Part shown: positions 8,655 to 19,109 of the stretch, in pieces | Layout: the number at the start of each line of letters is the position of its first letter | How positions within the stretch are numbered: position 1 is the stretch's first letter | The notes under the pieces: model-generated | What the model was told of the DNA's origin: nothing | Database searches by the model: none | What the model saw: only the letters and a program-made list of their open reading frames with translations | DNA from: an uncultured bacterium | GTDB taxonomy: Bacteria; Cyanobacteriota; Vampirovibrionia; Gastranaerophilales; Gastranaerophilaceae | Assembly: GCA_949290355.1 (NCBI GenBank) | Contig: CASERN010000008.1 | Location: forward strand, 62,001 to 126,000 | Direction of reading: 5' to 3' | DNA length: 64,000 bases | Translations under genes and position numbers: made by a program

Positions 8655-8710
8655 TAGATATCTATAACATATACTTTATATATATTTTACAAATATTAAT
8701 ATTTTTTCAT

Positions 8711-8748
8711 AAAAAAAAACCGCTTGATAAACGGTTATTTTTTTTAGT
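8711..8748 (-). terminator. Terminator of the pilin gene (bidirectional)
   Basis: AACCG and CGGTT form a short stem with a 9-base loop, flanked by A runs on one side and T runs on the other. On the minus strand nine Ts follow the stem directly, 16 bases after the pilin stop. Confidence 0.65.
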
Positions 8749-8763
8749 TGTATCTAATCTACT

Positions 8764-9432
8764 CTAATAATTCATCTTCCATCCATCTGAAAATATTTTT
8801 CCAAAACAACCTAACACACTTTCACTAGAAGAAGAATTACAGTAAGAGTTAAAATAAGATGTATCCATTTTACCATTATAATCAGTTATTCTTACCCCAG
8901 AAGTACCGCTAGAATATATTAATGCAAAGAAATCTCTACCTGCCTTATTAGGGCCTTTAGGACCATTTACATCAACATACATATTTGCACTAAATAAAGG
9001 TTGATTTGAATAACCACCCATAGAAAGAATTGCGCCACTAGCAAGTTTTACATGGTAAAATCCTATATTAGGGACAGCTACTTTTTTAGCTGAATTATTA
9101 AATTTTGGATACCCTGATGCAAAATCACCATAACAATTTGCTCTACCTGTATTATGAGATCCACAGTCTTCTGCAACTTTCAAATAAGATTTCATAAACT
9201 CACCTACACCATTAGTTCCTCTTATACTCGTTTCATAGAGGTCCTCAACATGTTGATCTGTCTCGTATCTTTCTAAAGCTTGAAGTACTTCAGAATATAC
9301 TTTTTGAAGTCCTGCGACATATGCTTGTTTCTGATAATTTGTAACTAAAGATGGGATAGTCATAGCAGCTACAACTCCGATTATACCAAGAGTTATTAAC
9401 ACTTCTGCTAAAGTAAAACCTTTTTTAATCAT
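8764..9432 (-). CDS. Type IV pilin / type II secretion pseudopilin-like protein
   Basis: The N-terminus MIKKGFTLAEVLITLGIIGV is a textbook prepilin: a short basic leader, cleavage after G5, methylated F, and E at +5, then a hydrophobic helix used for assembly in the inner membrane. The 222-residue product continues with AMTIPSLVTNYQKQA and a globular domain with four cysteines that may form disulfides. An upstream in-frame ATG at 9477 is rejected because it lies within the promoter; GGAGA sits eight bases before 9432. Gastranaerophilales-type genomes carry many paralogues of this kind, generally annotated as type II secretion proteins. No assembly ATPase or peptidase is nearby, so its machine lies elsewhere. 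Confidence 0.88.
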   Translation of the reverse strand: MIKKGFTLAEVLITLGIIGVVAAMTIPSLVTNYQKQAYVAGLQKVYSEVLQALERYETDQHVEDLYETSIRGTNGVGEFMKSYLKVAEDCGSHNTGRANCYGDFASGYPKFNNSAKKVAVPNIGFYHVKLASGAILSMGGYSNQPLFSANMYVDVNGPKGPNKAGRDFFALIYSSGTSGVRITDYNGKMDTSYFNSYCNSSSSESVLGCFGKIFSDGWKMNY

Positions 9433-9475
9433 GTATAAATCTCCATATAAACTAAATTTTCCAACCAATATATTC

Positions 9476-9503
9476 ATTATAACATTTTTTGGAATTTATT
9501 CAA
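9476..9503 (-). promoter_or_regulatory. Pilin promoter
   Basis: Minus strand TTGAAT (9498-9503), a 16-base spacer and the extended -10 TGT-TATAAT (9476-9484). Transcription would start near 9469, giving a leader of about 37 bases. Confidence 0.6.
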
Positions 9504-9569
9504 GCTCAAAAAACAATTGCAATAAATATTTTTTTAGACTAAAATATATATAAATAGAAGGGGTATGGA

Positions 9570-10295
9570 ATGAAGATTGAGGCTAAAAATCTTATAAAAA
9601 TATATGGCGACAGAAGTGTTGTAAACGACATATCATTTGATATGAACAAAGGTGAGGTTGTATGCCTTTTAGGACCAAATGGTGCTGGAAAAACTACAAC
9701 ATTTTATATGGTAGTAGGACTGGTAAAACCAAATAAAGGACATATATTTCTTGATGGAGAAGATATATCATGCTGGCCAATGAATGAAAGAGCTAAAGCC
9801 GGAATAGGATACTTGCCTCAGGAAGCTTCAATTTTTAGGAAATTATCTGTTGAAGATAATATTAAACTTGTACTTGAAATGAATGACAAACTTACTGTTA
9901 ATGAAAAAAAACGCAAATTAGAAGAATTATTAACAGAATTTGGAATTTTAAAGCTACGTTCATATGCTGCAGTTTCCCTATCAGGTGGAGAAAGAAGAAG
10001 GGTTGAAATTGCAAGAGCACTAGCAGCAAGTCCGGATTTTATGCTTTTAGATGAACCTTTTGCAGGTATTGACCCTATTGCAATAGGAGATATCAAAGAT
10101 AACATAAAAAAAATATCTAAAGAAAAAGGGCTTGGAGTATTAATTACAGACCACAACCCCAAAGCTACACTTTCTATAACAGATAGAGCATATGTAATTT
10201 TCGACGGTAAAATTAAAATACAAGGTAAAAGTATTGATGTCGCAAATGATCCTGTAGCAAAAGAATTTTACTTAGGAAAGGATTTTGCTCTGTAA
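9570..10295 (+). CDS. lptB: LPS export ABC transporter ATPase
   Basis: LptB powers extraction of lipopolysaccharide from the inner membrane with LptF and LptG. The 241-residue protein shows Walker A GPNGAGKTT near residue 35, LPQEASIFRKLSVEDN typical of LptB's Q-loop region, signature LSGGERRRVEIARAL near 140, Walker B FMLLDEPFAGIDP and the switch TDHN. AGAAGGGG precedes the ATG. The stop and the next start overlap (TAATG), so it is translationally coupled to an LptF/G permease. Its presence says the cell has an LPS outer membrane. Confidence 0.95.
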   Translation: MKIEAKNLIKIYGDRSVVNDISFDMNKGEVVCLLGPNGAGKTTTFYMVVGLVKPNKGHIFLDGEDISCWPMNERAKAGIGYLPQEASIFRKLSVEDNIKLVLEMNDKLTVNEKKRKLEELLTEFGILKLRSYAAVSLSGGERRRVEIARALAASPDFMLLDEPFAGIDPIAIGDIKDNIKKISKEKGLGVLITDHNPKATLSITDRAYVIFDGKIKIQGKSIDVANDPVAKEFYLGKDFAL

Positions 10296-11410
10296 TGAAA
10301 ATTTTGCCAAAAATTACCATATATGACAGATATATTTTTTCACAAGTAATGATGGCAACAATCGTTGCAATATTGTTGTTTACAGTTGTCTGGATTGCTC
10401 CTGAGATGTTACTTAACACTATAAAAAAGACACTTGCCGGAGATTACGGAATAAAAACCGCCATACTTGTAATATTTTATGAGTTACCCAAAATTCTTGG
10501 GAAAGCTTTTCCCGTAGGACTTCTTTTAGGTACACTTTTTACTTTCGATAAATTAAGCAAGGATTCTGAATTAACTATTTTCAGAGCTGTTGGGCTATCT
10601 TTTCAGAGAATTGTCGCACCTGTAATTGTACTGAGCCTTATTGTTACTTGGCTTTGTTTTGTTACATGCGACAAACTTATACCTTTTTCTGTTAACAAAG
10701 CCGGTGCATTAAAAGGTGGATATATATCTACACAATATATTTATACACAAAAAGATGAAAATAATGTCCCAACAAAAGCTGTTGTTGTATCAAAATTTTC
10801 CAAAGACACTATGTATAACGTAATTGTCCTTGATTTTTCAAAAAAAGAATACACTGATGTACATCAATTAAAAAACATATATTATGCAAAAACAGGGAAA
10901 AACTTTGATGACAGATGGGTATTACATGATATTACTCAATACCAAATATCCAATGACGGAATTTTTGTAGATATCAATAAATTTCCATCAATGAATATAC
11001 TAGAAGGAGAATCAGCTCAAAATGCCTTTACACTGATGACATACTCAGTAAAAAAAGAACGTGAAATTAATAATCACGATTTGCATAATTATATTAAACT
11101 GCTAAAAAAAGAAGGATTGGATGAAGAATACAGATATATGTTAAACAAATATCTTCAAAGATTTTTCCACCCCTTTGTATGTGTTTTACTTGCAATAATG
11201 GGAGCACTTTTAGGGTTCAGTAAACCAAGAGAACAGAGATTGGTAGGTTTTACAATTGCAATCGGATGTATATTCCTATATTATATTACACTACCATTCT
11301 TTGACCTGTTAGCAGAAAAGGGGGTCTTACATCCATTTATAACTGCGGTATTCCCACCATTTGCATTCCTATGCGCAATAATTGTATTTTACAAATCTAA
11401 GGATCTATAA
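10295..11410 (+). CDS. LptF/LptG family LPS export permease
   Basis: The 371-residue protein follows the YjgP/YjgQ pattern: three N-terminal membrane helices (about residues 12-35, 50-75, 98-122), a periplasmic jellyroll-like region (about 130-270) and three C-terminal helices from 285 on. YDRYIFSQVMMATIVAI and GKAFPVGLLLGTLFTFDKLSKDSELTIFRAVG are typical. A second homologue lies at 60657; together they could form the LptF/LptG heterodimer, but I cannot say which is which. It starts inside the lptB stop codon and ends two bases before the next gene. Confidence 0.9.
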   Translation: MKILPKITIYDRYIFSQVMMATIVAILLFTVVWIAPEMLLNTIKKTLAGDYGIKTAILVIFYELPKILGKAFPVGLLLGTLFTFDKLSKDSELTIFRAVGLSFQRIVAPVIVLSLIVTWLCFVTCDKLIPFSVNKAGALKGGYISTQYIYTQKDENNVPTKAVVVSKFSKDTMYNVIVLDFSKKEYTDVHQLKNIYYAKTGKNFDDRWVLHDITQYQISNDGIFVDINKFPSMNILEGESAQNAFTLMTYSVKKEREINNHDLHNYIKLLKKEGLDEEYRYMLNKYLQRFFHPFVCVLLAIMGALLGFSKPREQRLVGFTIAIGCIFLYYITLPFFDLLAEKGVLHPFITAVFPPFAFLCAIIVFYKSKDL

Positions 11411-11412
11411 AT

Positions 11413-12210
11413 ATGAAAAAAGTTTTTATTTTGTTATTATTAACACTCACTTTATCTACATCAGCAGCTATTGCTGACCCAATTAATATTGATTACAATG
11501 ATGGTATATATCATATTACTTTAAAAGGTGAAAAGATAAAAAAACGAGTAAAATTCTTAAGCTCCGACAGCTTAATTACAAACAAGGAAGCTCATCAAAG
11601 AGCAAAAGCAAAATTAACAATTAATGCAGGATATTTTGATCCGGAAAATCAAAAGACAATATCATATGTAGTTAGCGATAGAAATACTGTTGAAGATCCT
11701 TTGGTAAACGAAAACTTACTAAAGAATCCTTTTCTTATGAGAAATCTAGAAAAAATCATTAATAGGACAGAATTTCGAGTAGTAGAATGCGATAATGGTA
11801 AATATCATTATGAAATCGTTCCTCACAAAAGCTCAGTAGACTTTGGATGCAACATAATTACATCCGCTCAAGGAGGTCCCTTGGTTTATCCGCAATTAAG
11901 ACTTGAAGAAGAAGCTTTTATTATTAAGAAAAATGGGGAAATTGTTAGAGAAAGTTGCTCTGTACTTCATAAAACAGCCAGAACAATCATTGGACTAAAG
12001 GAAGAAGAAGCTCATATACTTATAATTACCGACAAACATCCAATGGATATGTATGAAGTACATGATTATGTAAAAAAATTAGGCTGGGACAGAGCTATGG
12101 CATTTGACGGAGGGAGTTCTACTTCAATGAATTACCTGAAAAAATATAACGTAACATCTGTAGGAGATGGGGCAGGAAGAAGTCTCAAATCATTTATGAT
12201 AGTAAAATAA
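11413..12210 (+). CDS. Exported phosphodiester glycosidase (NAGPA-like) family protein
   Basis: A signal peptide (MKKVFILLLLTLTLSTSAAIA) leads a 265-residue protein with the phosphodiester glycosidase family marks: NAGYFDP near residue 74, QGGPLVY near 155, ARTIIG near 195, and DGGSSTSMNY near 235. Relatives remove sugar phosphodiesters from glycans or wall polymers outside the cytoplasm; the actual substrate is unknown. Being the third gene of the lptB operon, start two bases after the permease stop, it could act on an envelope glycolipid, but that is inference. A strong terminator follows. Confidence 0.8.
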   Translation: MKKVFILLLLTLTLSTSAAIADPINIDYNDGIYHITLKGEKIKKRVKFLSSDSLITNKEAHQRAKAKLTINAGYFDPENQKTISYVVSDRNTVEDPLVNENLLKNPFLMRNLEKIINRTEFRVVECDNGKYHYEIVPHKSSVDFGCNIITSAQGGPLVYPQLRLEEEAFIIKKNGEIVRESCSVLHKTARTIIGLKEEEAHILIITDKHPMDMYEVHDYVKKLGWDRAMAFDGGSSTSMNYLKKYNVTSVGDGAGRSLKSFMIVK

Positions 12211-12230
12211 ATTTATATTTTAATTTAAAT

Positions 12231-12263
12231 AAAAAACGCTTAGTATGTATCTAAGCGTTTTTT
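12231..12263. terminator. Bidirectional intrinsic terminator
   Basis: A perfect 13-bp stem (AAAAAACGCTTAG and its complement) closes a 7-base loop, ending in a T run on both strands. It separates the convergent lptB operon and the SIMPL gene. Confidence 0.9.
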
Positions 12264-12294
12264 ATTTGATTTTAAAATAACTTTTTTTAAATAT

Positions 12295-13038
12295 TTATTT
12301 TACAAAAAAGGTAGCATTAATATTTGCGTACACTTTTACAACTCCTTTTTCAATAGTTGTAGAAGCGGATTTTGCTTCTGCCATATCAGCTCCTGCAATA
12401 TTTGAAGCTAACATTCTATATTGAGGAGTTACGGAATTGTTTGCGCTGCAGCTCACATTCAAAGAACGAACACCTGTTACAGTAGTAGATGCCGCTTTTG
12501 CTAAAATATCAGCACGTTTGCGGGCTTTTTGAGTTGCTGTAACTAAAAGCTCATTACATTGATCATCATATTTTGAAATTGAAAAAGCCAAATTATCCAC
12601 ATTTGTTGCACCTAAAGAAATAGCTTTATCAATCATTTCCCCGACTTTATCAATTGATTTAGTATGAATAACTACAGTATTTGAAACCTGATATTTATCA
12701 AAATTACGTTTGTTACTTGAATATGTATAAAGAGGAGTTGCACTGTAATTTATTGTTTTTACATAATCACCATTTGCAGGATTAATTAAAGTTTTTAATG
12801 ACGCAATCACCTTTTCTGAAATTTCTTTATTTTCATTAGTAGCTTTCTGTAACGATTTAGAATCATATGTTTGTACTGCGATAGAAACATCAGCTATATC
12901 AGGGACAACTTCAGTATTAGCAGATGTAGTGATAGAAACATAACCTCTTTCAATAGTATCTGCTAAAACAGGTACTGACAAAGCTAAACATGATATTAAA
13001 ACACCAAAAGTTAAGCTTTTCAAAATAATTTTTTTCAT
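12295..13038 (-). CDS. SIMPL-domain (DUF541) periplasmic protein
   Basis: This 247-residue protein has a signal peptide ending in VLA and then the SIMPL fold signature: GYVSITTSANTEVVPDIADV, a KATNENKEISEKVIASLK helix, YSATPLYTYS and a KARKRADILAKA helix. E. coli YggE and other SIMPL proteins are periplasmic, linked to stress tolerance or oligomeric channels; the function here is not known. The start overlaps the preceding TM-protein gene by four bases and has AAAGGAGAATGT upstream, so it closes the speB-ligA operon. Confidence 0.88.
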   Translation of the reverse strand: MKKIILKSLTFGVLISCLALSVPVLADTIERGYVSITTSANTEVVPDIADVSIAVQTYDSKSLQKATNENKEISEKVIASLKTLINPANGDYVKTINYSATPLYTYSSNKRNFDKYQVSNTVVIHTKSIDKVGEMIDKAISLGATNVDNLAFSISKYDDQCNELLVTATQKARKRADILAKAASTTVTGVRSLNVSCSANNSVTPQYRMLASNIAGADMAEAKSASTTIEKGVVKVYANINATFFVK

Positions 13039-13457
13039 ACATTCTCCTTTTCTTTTTCAGATTTTTCTTCTGAATTTTTAGTATTCTCAACAGGTTTATT
13101 ATCAGTTGATTTTAATAACATAGAATTTAGAGCTTGTGCTTGAGATTGAAGTTTTACGCGCTCAAGAATTTTTTGTACTTCTTGCTCACTTAGTTGAGCC
13201 GGAGCTTTTAAAGCAACTAAATATTTTTTTCTGTCATTAATAATGTATCCTGTAATAGCTATCATTGCCCATAAGAGCAATCCTTGATAAATATTTATAG
13301 CAGGGAAAGCAAACATCCCCGCTGCATAGTTCCAAATATACATTGCTACAATTGCTGGAAATGCTATAAAACCTGCAGCTAAACAAGTTACAACAAAACC
13401 TGCAAATAATAGTCCTTTGATACCGGATATTTGAATTATTCTTGTCTTCCTTTTCAT
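13035..13457 (-). CDS. Small membrane protein with charged C-terminal tail
   Basis: I do not recognise the family. The 140-residue protein has a basic start (MKRKTR), two or three hydrophobic segments (about residues 14-40, 42-55 and 58-74), then a cytoplasmic helix with LSEQEVQKILERVKLQSQAQ and a Lys/Glu/Asn-rich tail. It lies 12 bases after ligA and overlaps the SIMPL gene by four, with AAGAGG before the ATG. Co-translation with an envelope SIMPL protein hints at a joint membrane role, which is inference only. Confidence 0.65.
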   Translation of the reverse strand: MKRKTRIIQISGIKGLLFAGFVVTCLAAGFIAFPAIVAMYIWNYAAGMFAFPAINIYQGLLLWAMIAITGYIINDRKKYLVALKAPAQLSEQEVQKILERVKLQSQAQALNSMLLKSTDNKPVENTKNSEEKSEKEKENV

Positions 13458-13469
13458 AAATCCTCTTTC

Positions 13470-15452
<1,983 letters not shown>

Positions 15453-15486
15453 TTAAATTAGAATAATAATTTAGACTGTATTTGTA

Positions 15487-16323
15487 TTACATGATCATTA
15501 GTAATTCTCTAATTACCTTGGTCGCAACAACGGTAGAAACACCAGAAGCATCATAATCAGGAGCAAGTTCTACAACATCAGCTCCTACAATATCAAAATC
15601 TTTCAAATATTCAAACCACCCCATTAATTCATTAAACTGCATTCCGCCGCTTTCCGGAGTACCAGTTCCTGGCATTACTGAAGGATCTAAAACGTCTAAG
15701 TCAACTGTTATAAATATTTTTTTATCTTTTAATTCATCTAAACCTAAATAATTATGGATTAGAGTATTATGCTCTTTCATAAACTCCCATTCTTCTTTCA
15801 TGCCAGAACGAATCCCAATCTGTTTAATATTTTGCGGGCCCACAATTTTAGAAACATGTCTGATTACAGCAGAATGAGACATTTCTTCTCCTAAATATTC
15901 TTCTCTTAAATCAGTATGTGCATCAAAATGCACGACCGCTAAATTTTTATAAAACTTTGAAACAGCTTTTATCTCAGGCAAAGTAACAAGATGTTCCCCT
16001 CCGATTCCAAATACTCTTTTCCCATCTTTATAAATATCTTCGACATTACTTTCTATCAAGTCTAAAGATTTGTATGTATTTCCAAGAGGGAATTCCAAAT
16101 CTCCGGCATCATGAAAATTTACATCTTCAAGATGCTTATCAAAACGAGGAGAATAATCTTCTAACCCCCAACTCGCAAGCCTTATCTGTTCAGGAGCAAA
16201 TCTTGAGCCTGAACGATAAGATACTGTTCCGTCGAAAGGCAAACCTAACATAACAATATTTGAAGAATCATAATTTTCGTTTTGACCTATCCAATTTCTA
16301 TCTAAAAAAGGTCCTCTTAGCAT
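15487..16323 (-). CDS. speB: Agmatinase/ureohydrolase
   Basis: The 278-residue protein is a manganese ureohydrolase, most likely converting agmatine to putrescine and urea. Metal-binding segments are intact: GGEHLVTLP near residue 110, HFDAHTDLR near 132, and VDLDVLDPS near 205, with GTGTPESGG completing the site. Agmatinase is favoured over arginase by overall pattern, but guanidino substrates of related enzymes vary. GGGGAGATAAAG precedes the ATG. No speA or speE is adjacent; ligA follows on the same strand. Confidence 0.85.
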   Translation of the reverse strand: MLRGPFLDRNWIGQNENYDSSNIVMLGLPFDGTVSYRSGSRFAPEQIRLASWGLEDYSPRFDKHLEDVNFHDAGDLEFPLGNTYKSLDLIESNVEDIYKDGKRVFGIGGEHLVTLPEIKAVSKFYKNLAVVHFDAHTDLREEYLGEEMSHSAVIRHVSKIVGPQNIKQIGIRSGMKEEWEFMKEHNTLIHNYLGLDELKDKKIFITVDLDVLDPSVMPGTGTPESGGMQFNELMGWFEYLKDFDIVGADVVELAPDYDASGVSTVVATKVIRELLMIM

Positions 16324-16400
16324 ACTTTATCTCCCCTTTTTACTAATTTGACATATAGAAATTTTATCACAAAAAAGCTTGCTTTTTTCAACTAAATCAT

Positions 16401-16406
16401 TAAAAT
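16401..16406 (+). promoter_or_regulatory. -10 box set seven bases before an ATG
   Basis: TAAAAT ends seven bases before the ATG at 16414 and no Shine-Dalgarno lies between, so a leaderless transcript is likely. The -35 region is weak (TTGCTT, 16-base spacer). Confidence 0.4.
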
Positions 16407-16413
16407 AAAAGAT

Positions 16414-16977
16414 ATGAAAAAATTTTTAATAATTTTATCTTTAACATTTTTAGGTTCATTTGCATACTCAGCTCAGACAGATTATGAACAAATTTACAGA
16501 GATTTAGAGACTCCTGATTTTTCTTATGTTCATGATATTGATCCGCAAGAAATGTATGATATCCAAAATACATCTTGGTCTCCATATCCTTTATTCAGAC
16601 TCACATCTCCATTATTTTTTAAAGATATCACAATAGAACCCGGATATTATCTTTTAACACCAAGAGAACATAAAGGGGACTGGTACATTTTATTTAAAGA
16701 ACAAGGTAAAGTAAAATATATAATTCCTGCTTACAACAGAGAAATTGTGCCTGTCGGATTTTATGAAGCGAATTTGCCTCAACCAAAACTTACACCATCA
16801 CAAAAATTTCAAATCAAATTTTATGATTTCGTTGGGAAATATGTAAGAAGTTCCCAAAGGAAACCTGCCCCAAACACATATCTCGAAACTACAGATTTGG
16901 AAAATAATTTTATATCTATAGTAATTTATTGGGGTGATTACAGATATTATATGATTTTACGGACAATCAAATTATAA
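16414..16977 (+). CDS. Exported protein, unknown
   Basis: This 187-residue protein begins with a signal peptide (MKKFLIILSLTFLGSFAYSA) and has no further membrane segment, so it is probably periplasmic. I do not recognise the family. The mature chain is aromatic-rich (FSYVHDIDP, WSPYPLFRL, EPGYYLLTPRE, GDWYILFKEQGK), suggesting beta structure. There is no ribosome binding site; instead a -10-like box sits just ahead of the ATG. It stands alone between the divergent speB operon and a convergent small gene. Confidence 0.6.
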   Translation: MKKFLIILSLTFLGSFAYSAQTDYEQIYRDLETPDFSYVHDIDPQEMYDIQNTSWSPYPLFRLTSPLFFKDITIEPGYYLLTPREHKGDWYILFKEQGKVKYIIPAYNREIVPVGFYEANLPQPKLTPSQKFQIKFYDFVGKYVRSSQRKPAPNTYLETTDLENNFISIVIYWGDYRYYMILRTIKL

Positions 16978-16994
16978 ATTTCCTAAAGATGATA

Positions 16995-17384
16995 TTAGTT
17001 TTCATCAGATTCATCTGAGTCATCTGTATTTTCTTCTTTTTTGATACTTTCTACCACCATTTTGGCCATTTCTTTTGCAATTATATGCTGAGTAGTGGCA
17101 GGACAATTTTGCAACATATTCATAGCTGTTCTTAAAGTAGTATCAATATCATACCAACGACCTTTTCTGTTATCATCCAGACCTGATCCTACAGCGTTAA
17201 TTATATCTTCAACTGCTTCAAATTTTTCATTTTCAATATTGTGCTCAATAATAATTTTAATTAGATTTAAAGCAATCTTAATCTGAGTTTCATCATCAGA
17301 TTCTTCAAGGGTATTTACAGCCTGAGACAAAACAGGATCTTTGTCATACCAGCGTCTATGCTGATTTGTGTATTCTTCCTTCAT
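16995..17384 (-). CDS. Protein with duplicated RWYD repeat
   Basis: I do not recognise a named family for this 129-residue soluble protein. It is a direct duplication: RRWYDKDPVLSQAVNTLE at residues 10-27 is echoed by GRWYDIDTTLRTAMNMLQ at 75-92, a 65-residue period, each followed by a predicted amphipathic helix. The C-terminus is an acidic tail of Asp, Ser and Glu. AAGGAGAG precedes the ATG, so translation is likely. It lies 65 bases after fixX on the same strand and may be cotranscribed. Confidence 0.7.
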   Translation of the reverse strand: MKEEYTNQHRRWYDKDPVLSQAVNTLEESDDETQIKIALNLIKIIIEHNIENEKFEAVEDIINAVGSGLDDNRKGRWYDIDTTLRTAMNMLQNCPATTQHIIAKEMAKMVVESIKKEENTDDSDESDEN

Positions 17385-17449
17385 AAAATCTCTCCTTAAC
17401 TTATCTAGAATAAGATTATTATGAACTTTTTTAGCAGATATGTCAATAG

Positions 17450-17728
17450 TTATCCACGTTTAAAGGTTACACCTTTTGTTCCTTTTGGATACTCCCAACC
17501 GAGAGAACCGCTTTCGCAAGCAATTCTACAAGCTCCGCATTCTAAACAATTTTCATAATTCACGATCAATTTATCCGCATCTTCATCCCATTCATAAACT
17601 CCTGCAGGACAAATTGTAGTACAAACTTTTGATTTACATAACCTGCAACATTCCTGAACAGGTTTCAAATGCGAATCAGAATCCGGATTATATTTTACAG
17701 TATATAACTTATCTTCTAAATTGCTCAT
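17450..17728 (-). CDS. fixX: FixX-type ferredoxin
   Basis: The 92-residue protein has C61, C64, C67 and C71 in a C-x2-C-x2-C-x3-C cluster motif plus C31, C36 and C40 in an N-terminal partial motif ending CP, as in FixX ferredoxins. It would pass electrons with FixC to quinone or from flavin. The chosen ATG at 17728 overlaps the fixC stop (ATGA) and has GGAG nine bases upstream; a longer start is less likely. fixA and fixB, the electron-transfer flavoprotein pair that normally completes the system, are not in the window. Confidence 0.88.
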   Translation of the reverse strand: MSNLEDKLYTVKYNPDSDSHLKPVQECCRLCKSKVCTTICPAGVYEWDEDADKLIVNYENCLECGACRIACESGSLGWEYPKGTKGVTFKRG

Positions 17729-19035
17729 TTCAAAATACTCCATAATAATTTTAAAGCTGTCCAAATATCTTTAAACAACTCTGAAATTTTTCTATCCTTG
17801 AAAAATTGCTTGATAAAACTCCAATACTTTTCATGTTTTGGAATACTATCAGTTGTAGTAAACATATCAAAGAATGCATTAATTTTCTGTGGATAGTAAC
17901 CTAAAAATTCACTCACCCTGCTTTGAATACCATCCATTAAGTCTTTATATGTACGTAAATCCTTTATTATAAAAGTATTTTCTAACTCTGTTTGGTATCT
18001 GGCAAGAGCTTCCTCAGAATAATCCTGCCTTCCTAAAGCAACTATAGCAGTCTCTCCTGCAATTTTTCCGGAAATCATAGCAAGATTTGTACCTTCCCAA
18101 TGAAGATTGTCAACAAAACTTGCCGCATCACCACATACCATAACTCCAGCACCGAAGATTAAAGGGACTTTTTTATACCCGCCTTCAGGAATTAAATGTG
18201 CAGAATATTCCAATAATTCTCCATCCTTTATTAAAGGAGCAATTTCAGGGTGTTTTTTTAAGTTATCCAATAATTCATACGGCTTCAACTCTTTTTCAGC
18301 AAGCTCGCTTAACGAGACTCCAAGTCCGATACTTATTGAATCTTTATTGGTATATAAAAATCCCAAACCAAGAATACCAAGCATAGGGCCACCAAATATT
18401 TGATAAATACACCCCTCATCATCTTTTAAATTAAAACGTTCATTTATAACTTCTTGTGGGATTTTAAATACTTCTTTTACACTTAATGCAACATCTTGAG
18501 TAGAGAAATCACCTCTTAATCCAATTTGCTTAGCTAATAAAGAGTTTACACCGTCAGCTAAAACAACTATATCAGCATAATATTCTTCTAATTCAGTCTT
18601 CACACCTTTAACAAAACCGTTTTCTACAATCAACTCTCTTACTACGGTTTCTTCTACAAGTATTACCCCCTCTTTTTCAGCTTCATTTGCCATCCATCGG
18701 TCAAATTTTCCACGAATTACAGAATAACTTGCATCATCTTTATATTTTACATTTTTATAAGAAACAACTGTAGCATCTTCTTTACCTAATATTGCATATT
18801 TATGGGCAACAGTTCGTCTCTCAATCGGAGCTGTTTTCTCGAAATCAGGAAAAATTTCACGAGTGGGCTGTGCATATATAGCGCCTCCAAAAACATTTTT
18901 ACTGCCTGAGTATTTTCCTCTTTCAATTAGTACAACTTTTTTACCTGCTCTTGCAATTGTTATAGCACAAGAAATTCCTGCAGGACCGCCTCCTACAACT
19001 ATTACATCAGTTTTATTATTTTCTTCTCTCTCCAT
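17725..19035 (-). CDS. fixC: FixC flavoprotein (ETF-quinone oxidoreductase-like)
   Basis: The 436-residue FAD protein opens with the dinucleotide-binding VVGGGPAGISCA near residue 14 and VLIERGK, continues with SKNVFGGAIYAQP, and has LADGVNSLLAKQ and CGDAASFVDNLHWEGTNLAM typical of FixC/ETF-QO. In FixABCX it takes electrons from an electron-transfer flavoprotein at the membrane, sometimes in flavin-based bifurcation. The C-terminus is hydrophobic and basic (LFKDIWTALKLLWSILK), suiting peripheral membrane contact. It is translationally coupled to fixX. The AGG upstream of the ATG is weak and distant. Confidence 0.9.
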   Translation of the reverse strand: MEREENNKTDVIVVGGGPAGISCAITIARAGKKVVLIERGKYSGSKNVFGGAIYAQPTREIFPDFEKTAPIERRTVAHKYAILGKEDATVVSYKNVKYKDDASYSVIRGKFDRWMANEAEKEGVILVEETVVRELIVENGFVKGVKTELEEYYADIVVLADGVNSLLAKQIGLRGDFSTQDVALSVKEVFKIPQEVINERFNLKDDEGCIYQIFGGPMLGILGLGFLYTNKDSISIGLGVSLSELAEKELKPYELLDNLKKHPEIAPLIKDGELLEYSAHLIPEGGYKKVPLIFGAGVMVCGDAASFVDNLHWEGTNLAMISGKIAGETAIVALGRQDYSEEALARYQTELENTFIIKDLRTYKDLMDGIQSRVSEFLGYYPQKINAFFDMFTTTDSIPKHEKYWSFIKQFFKDRKISELFKDIWTALKLLWSILK

Positions 19036-19096
19036 AATTAAAAGACCTGTTCTTTAACTGTTTACACCAAAACTATACATCAAATTTTATTCATTG

Positions 19097-19102
19097 TAAA
19101 AT
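19097..19102 (+). promoter_or_regulatory. -10 box set seven bases before rsmD
   Basis: TAAAAT ends seven bases before the rsmD ATG, with no Shine-Dalgarno in between. It would give a leaderless message; no -35 match is visible. Confidence 0.35.
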
Positions 19103-19109
19103 AGTAAAT

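Noticed and set aside
8451-8763. tRNA, tmRNA, SRP RNA or cobalamin riboswitch in the gap after trpS
   Set aside because: None of the conserved cores of these RNAs is visible; the hairpins fit an unclassified RNA.
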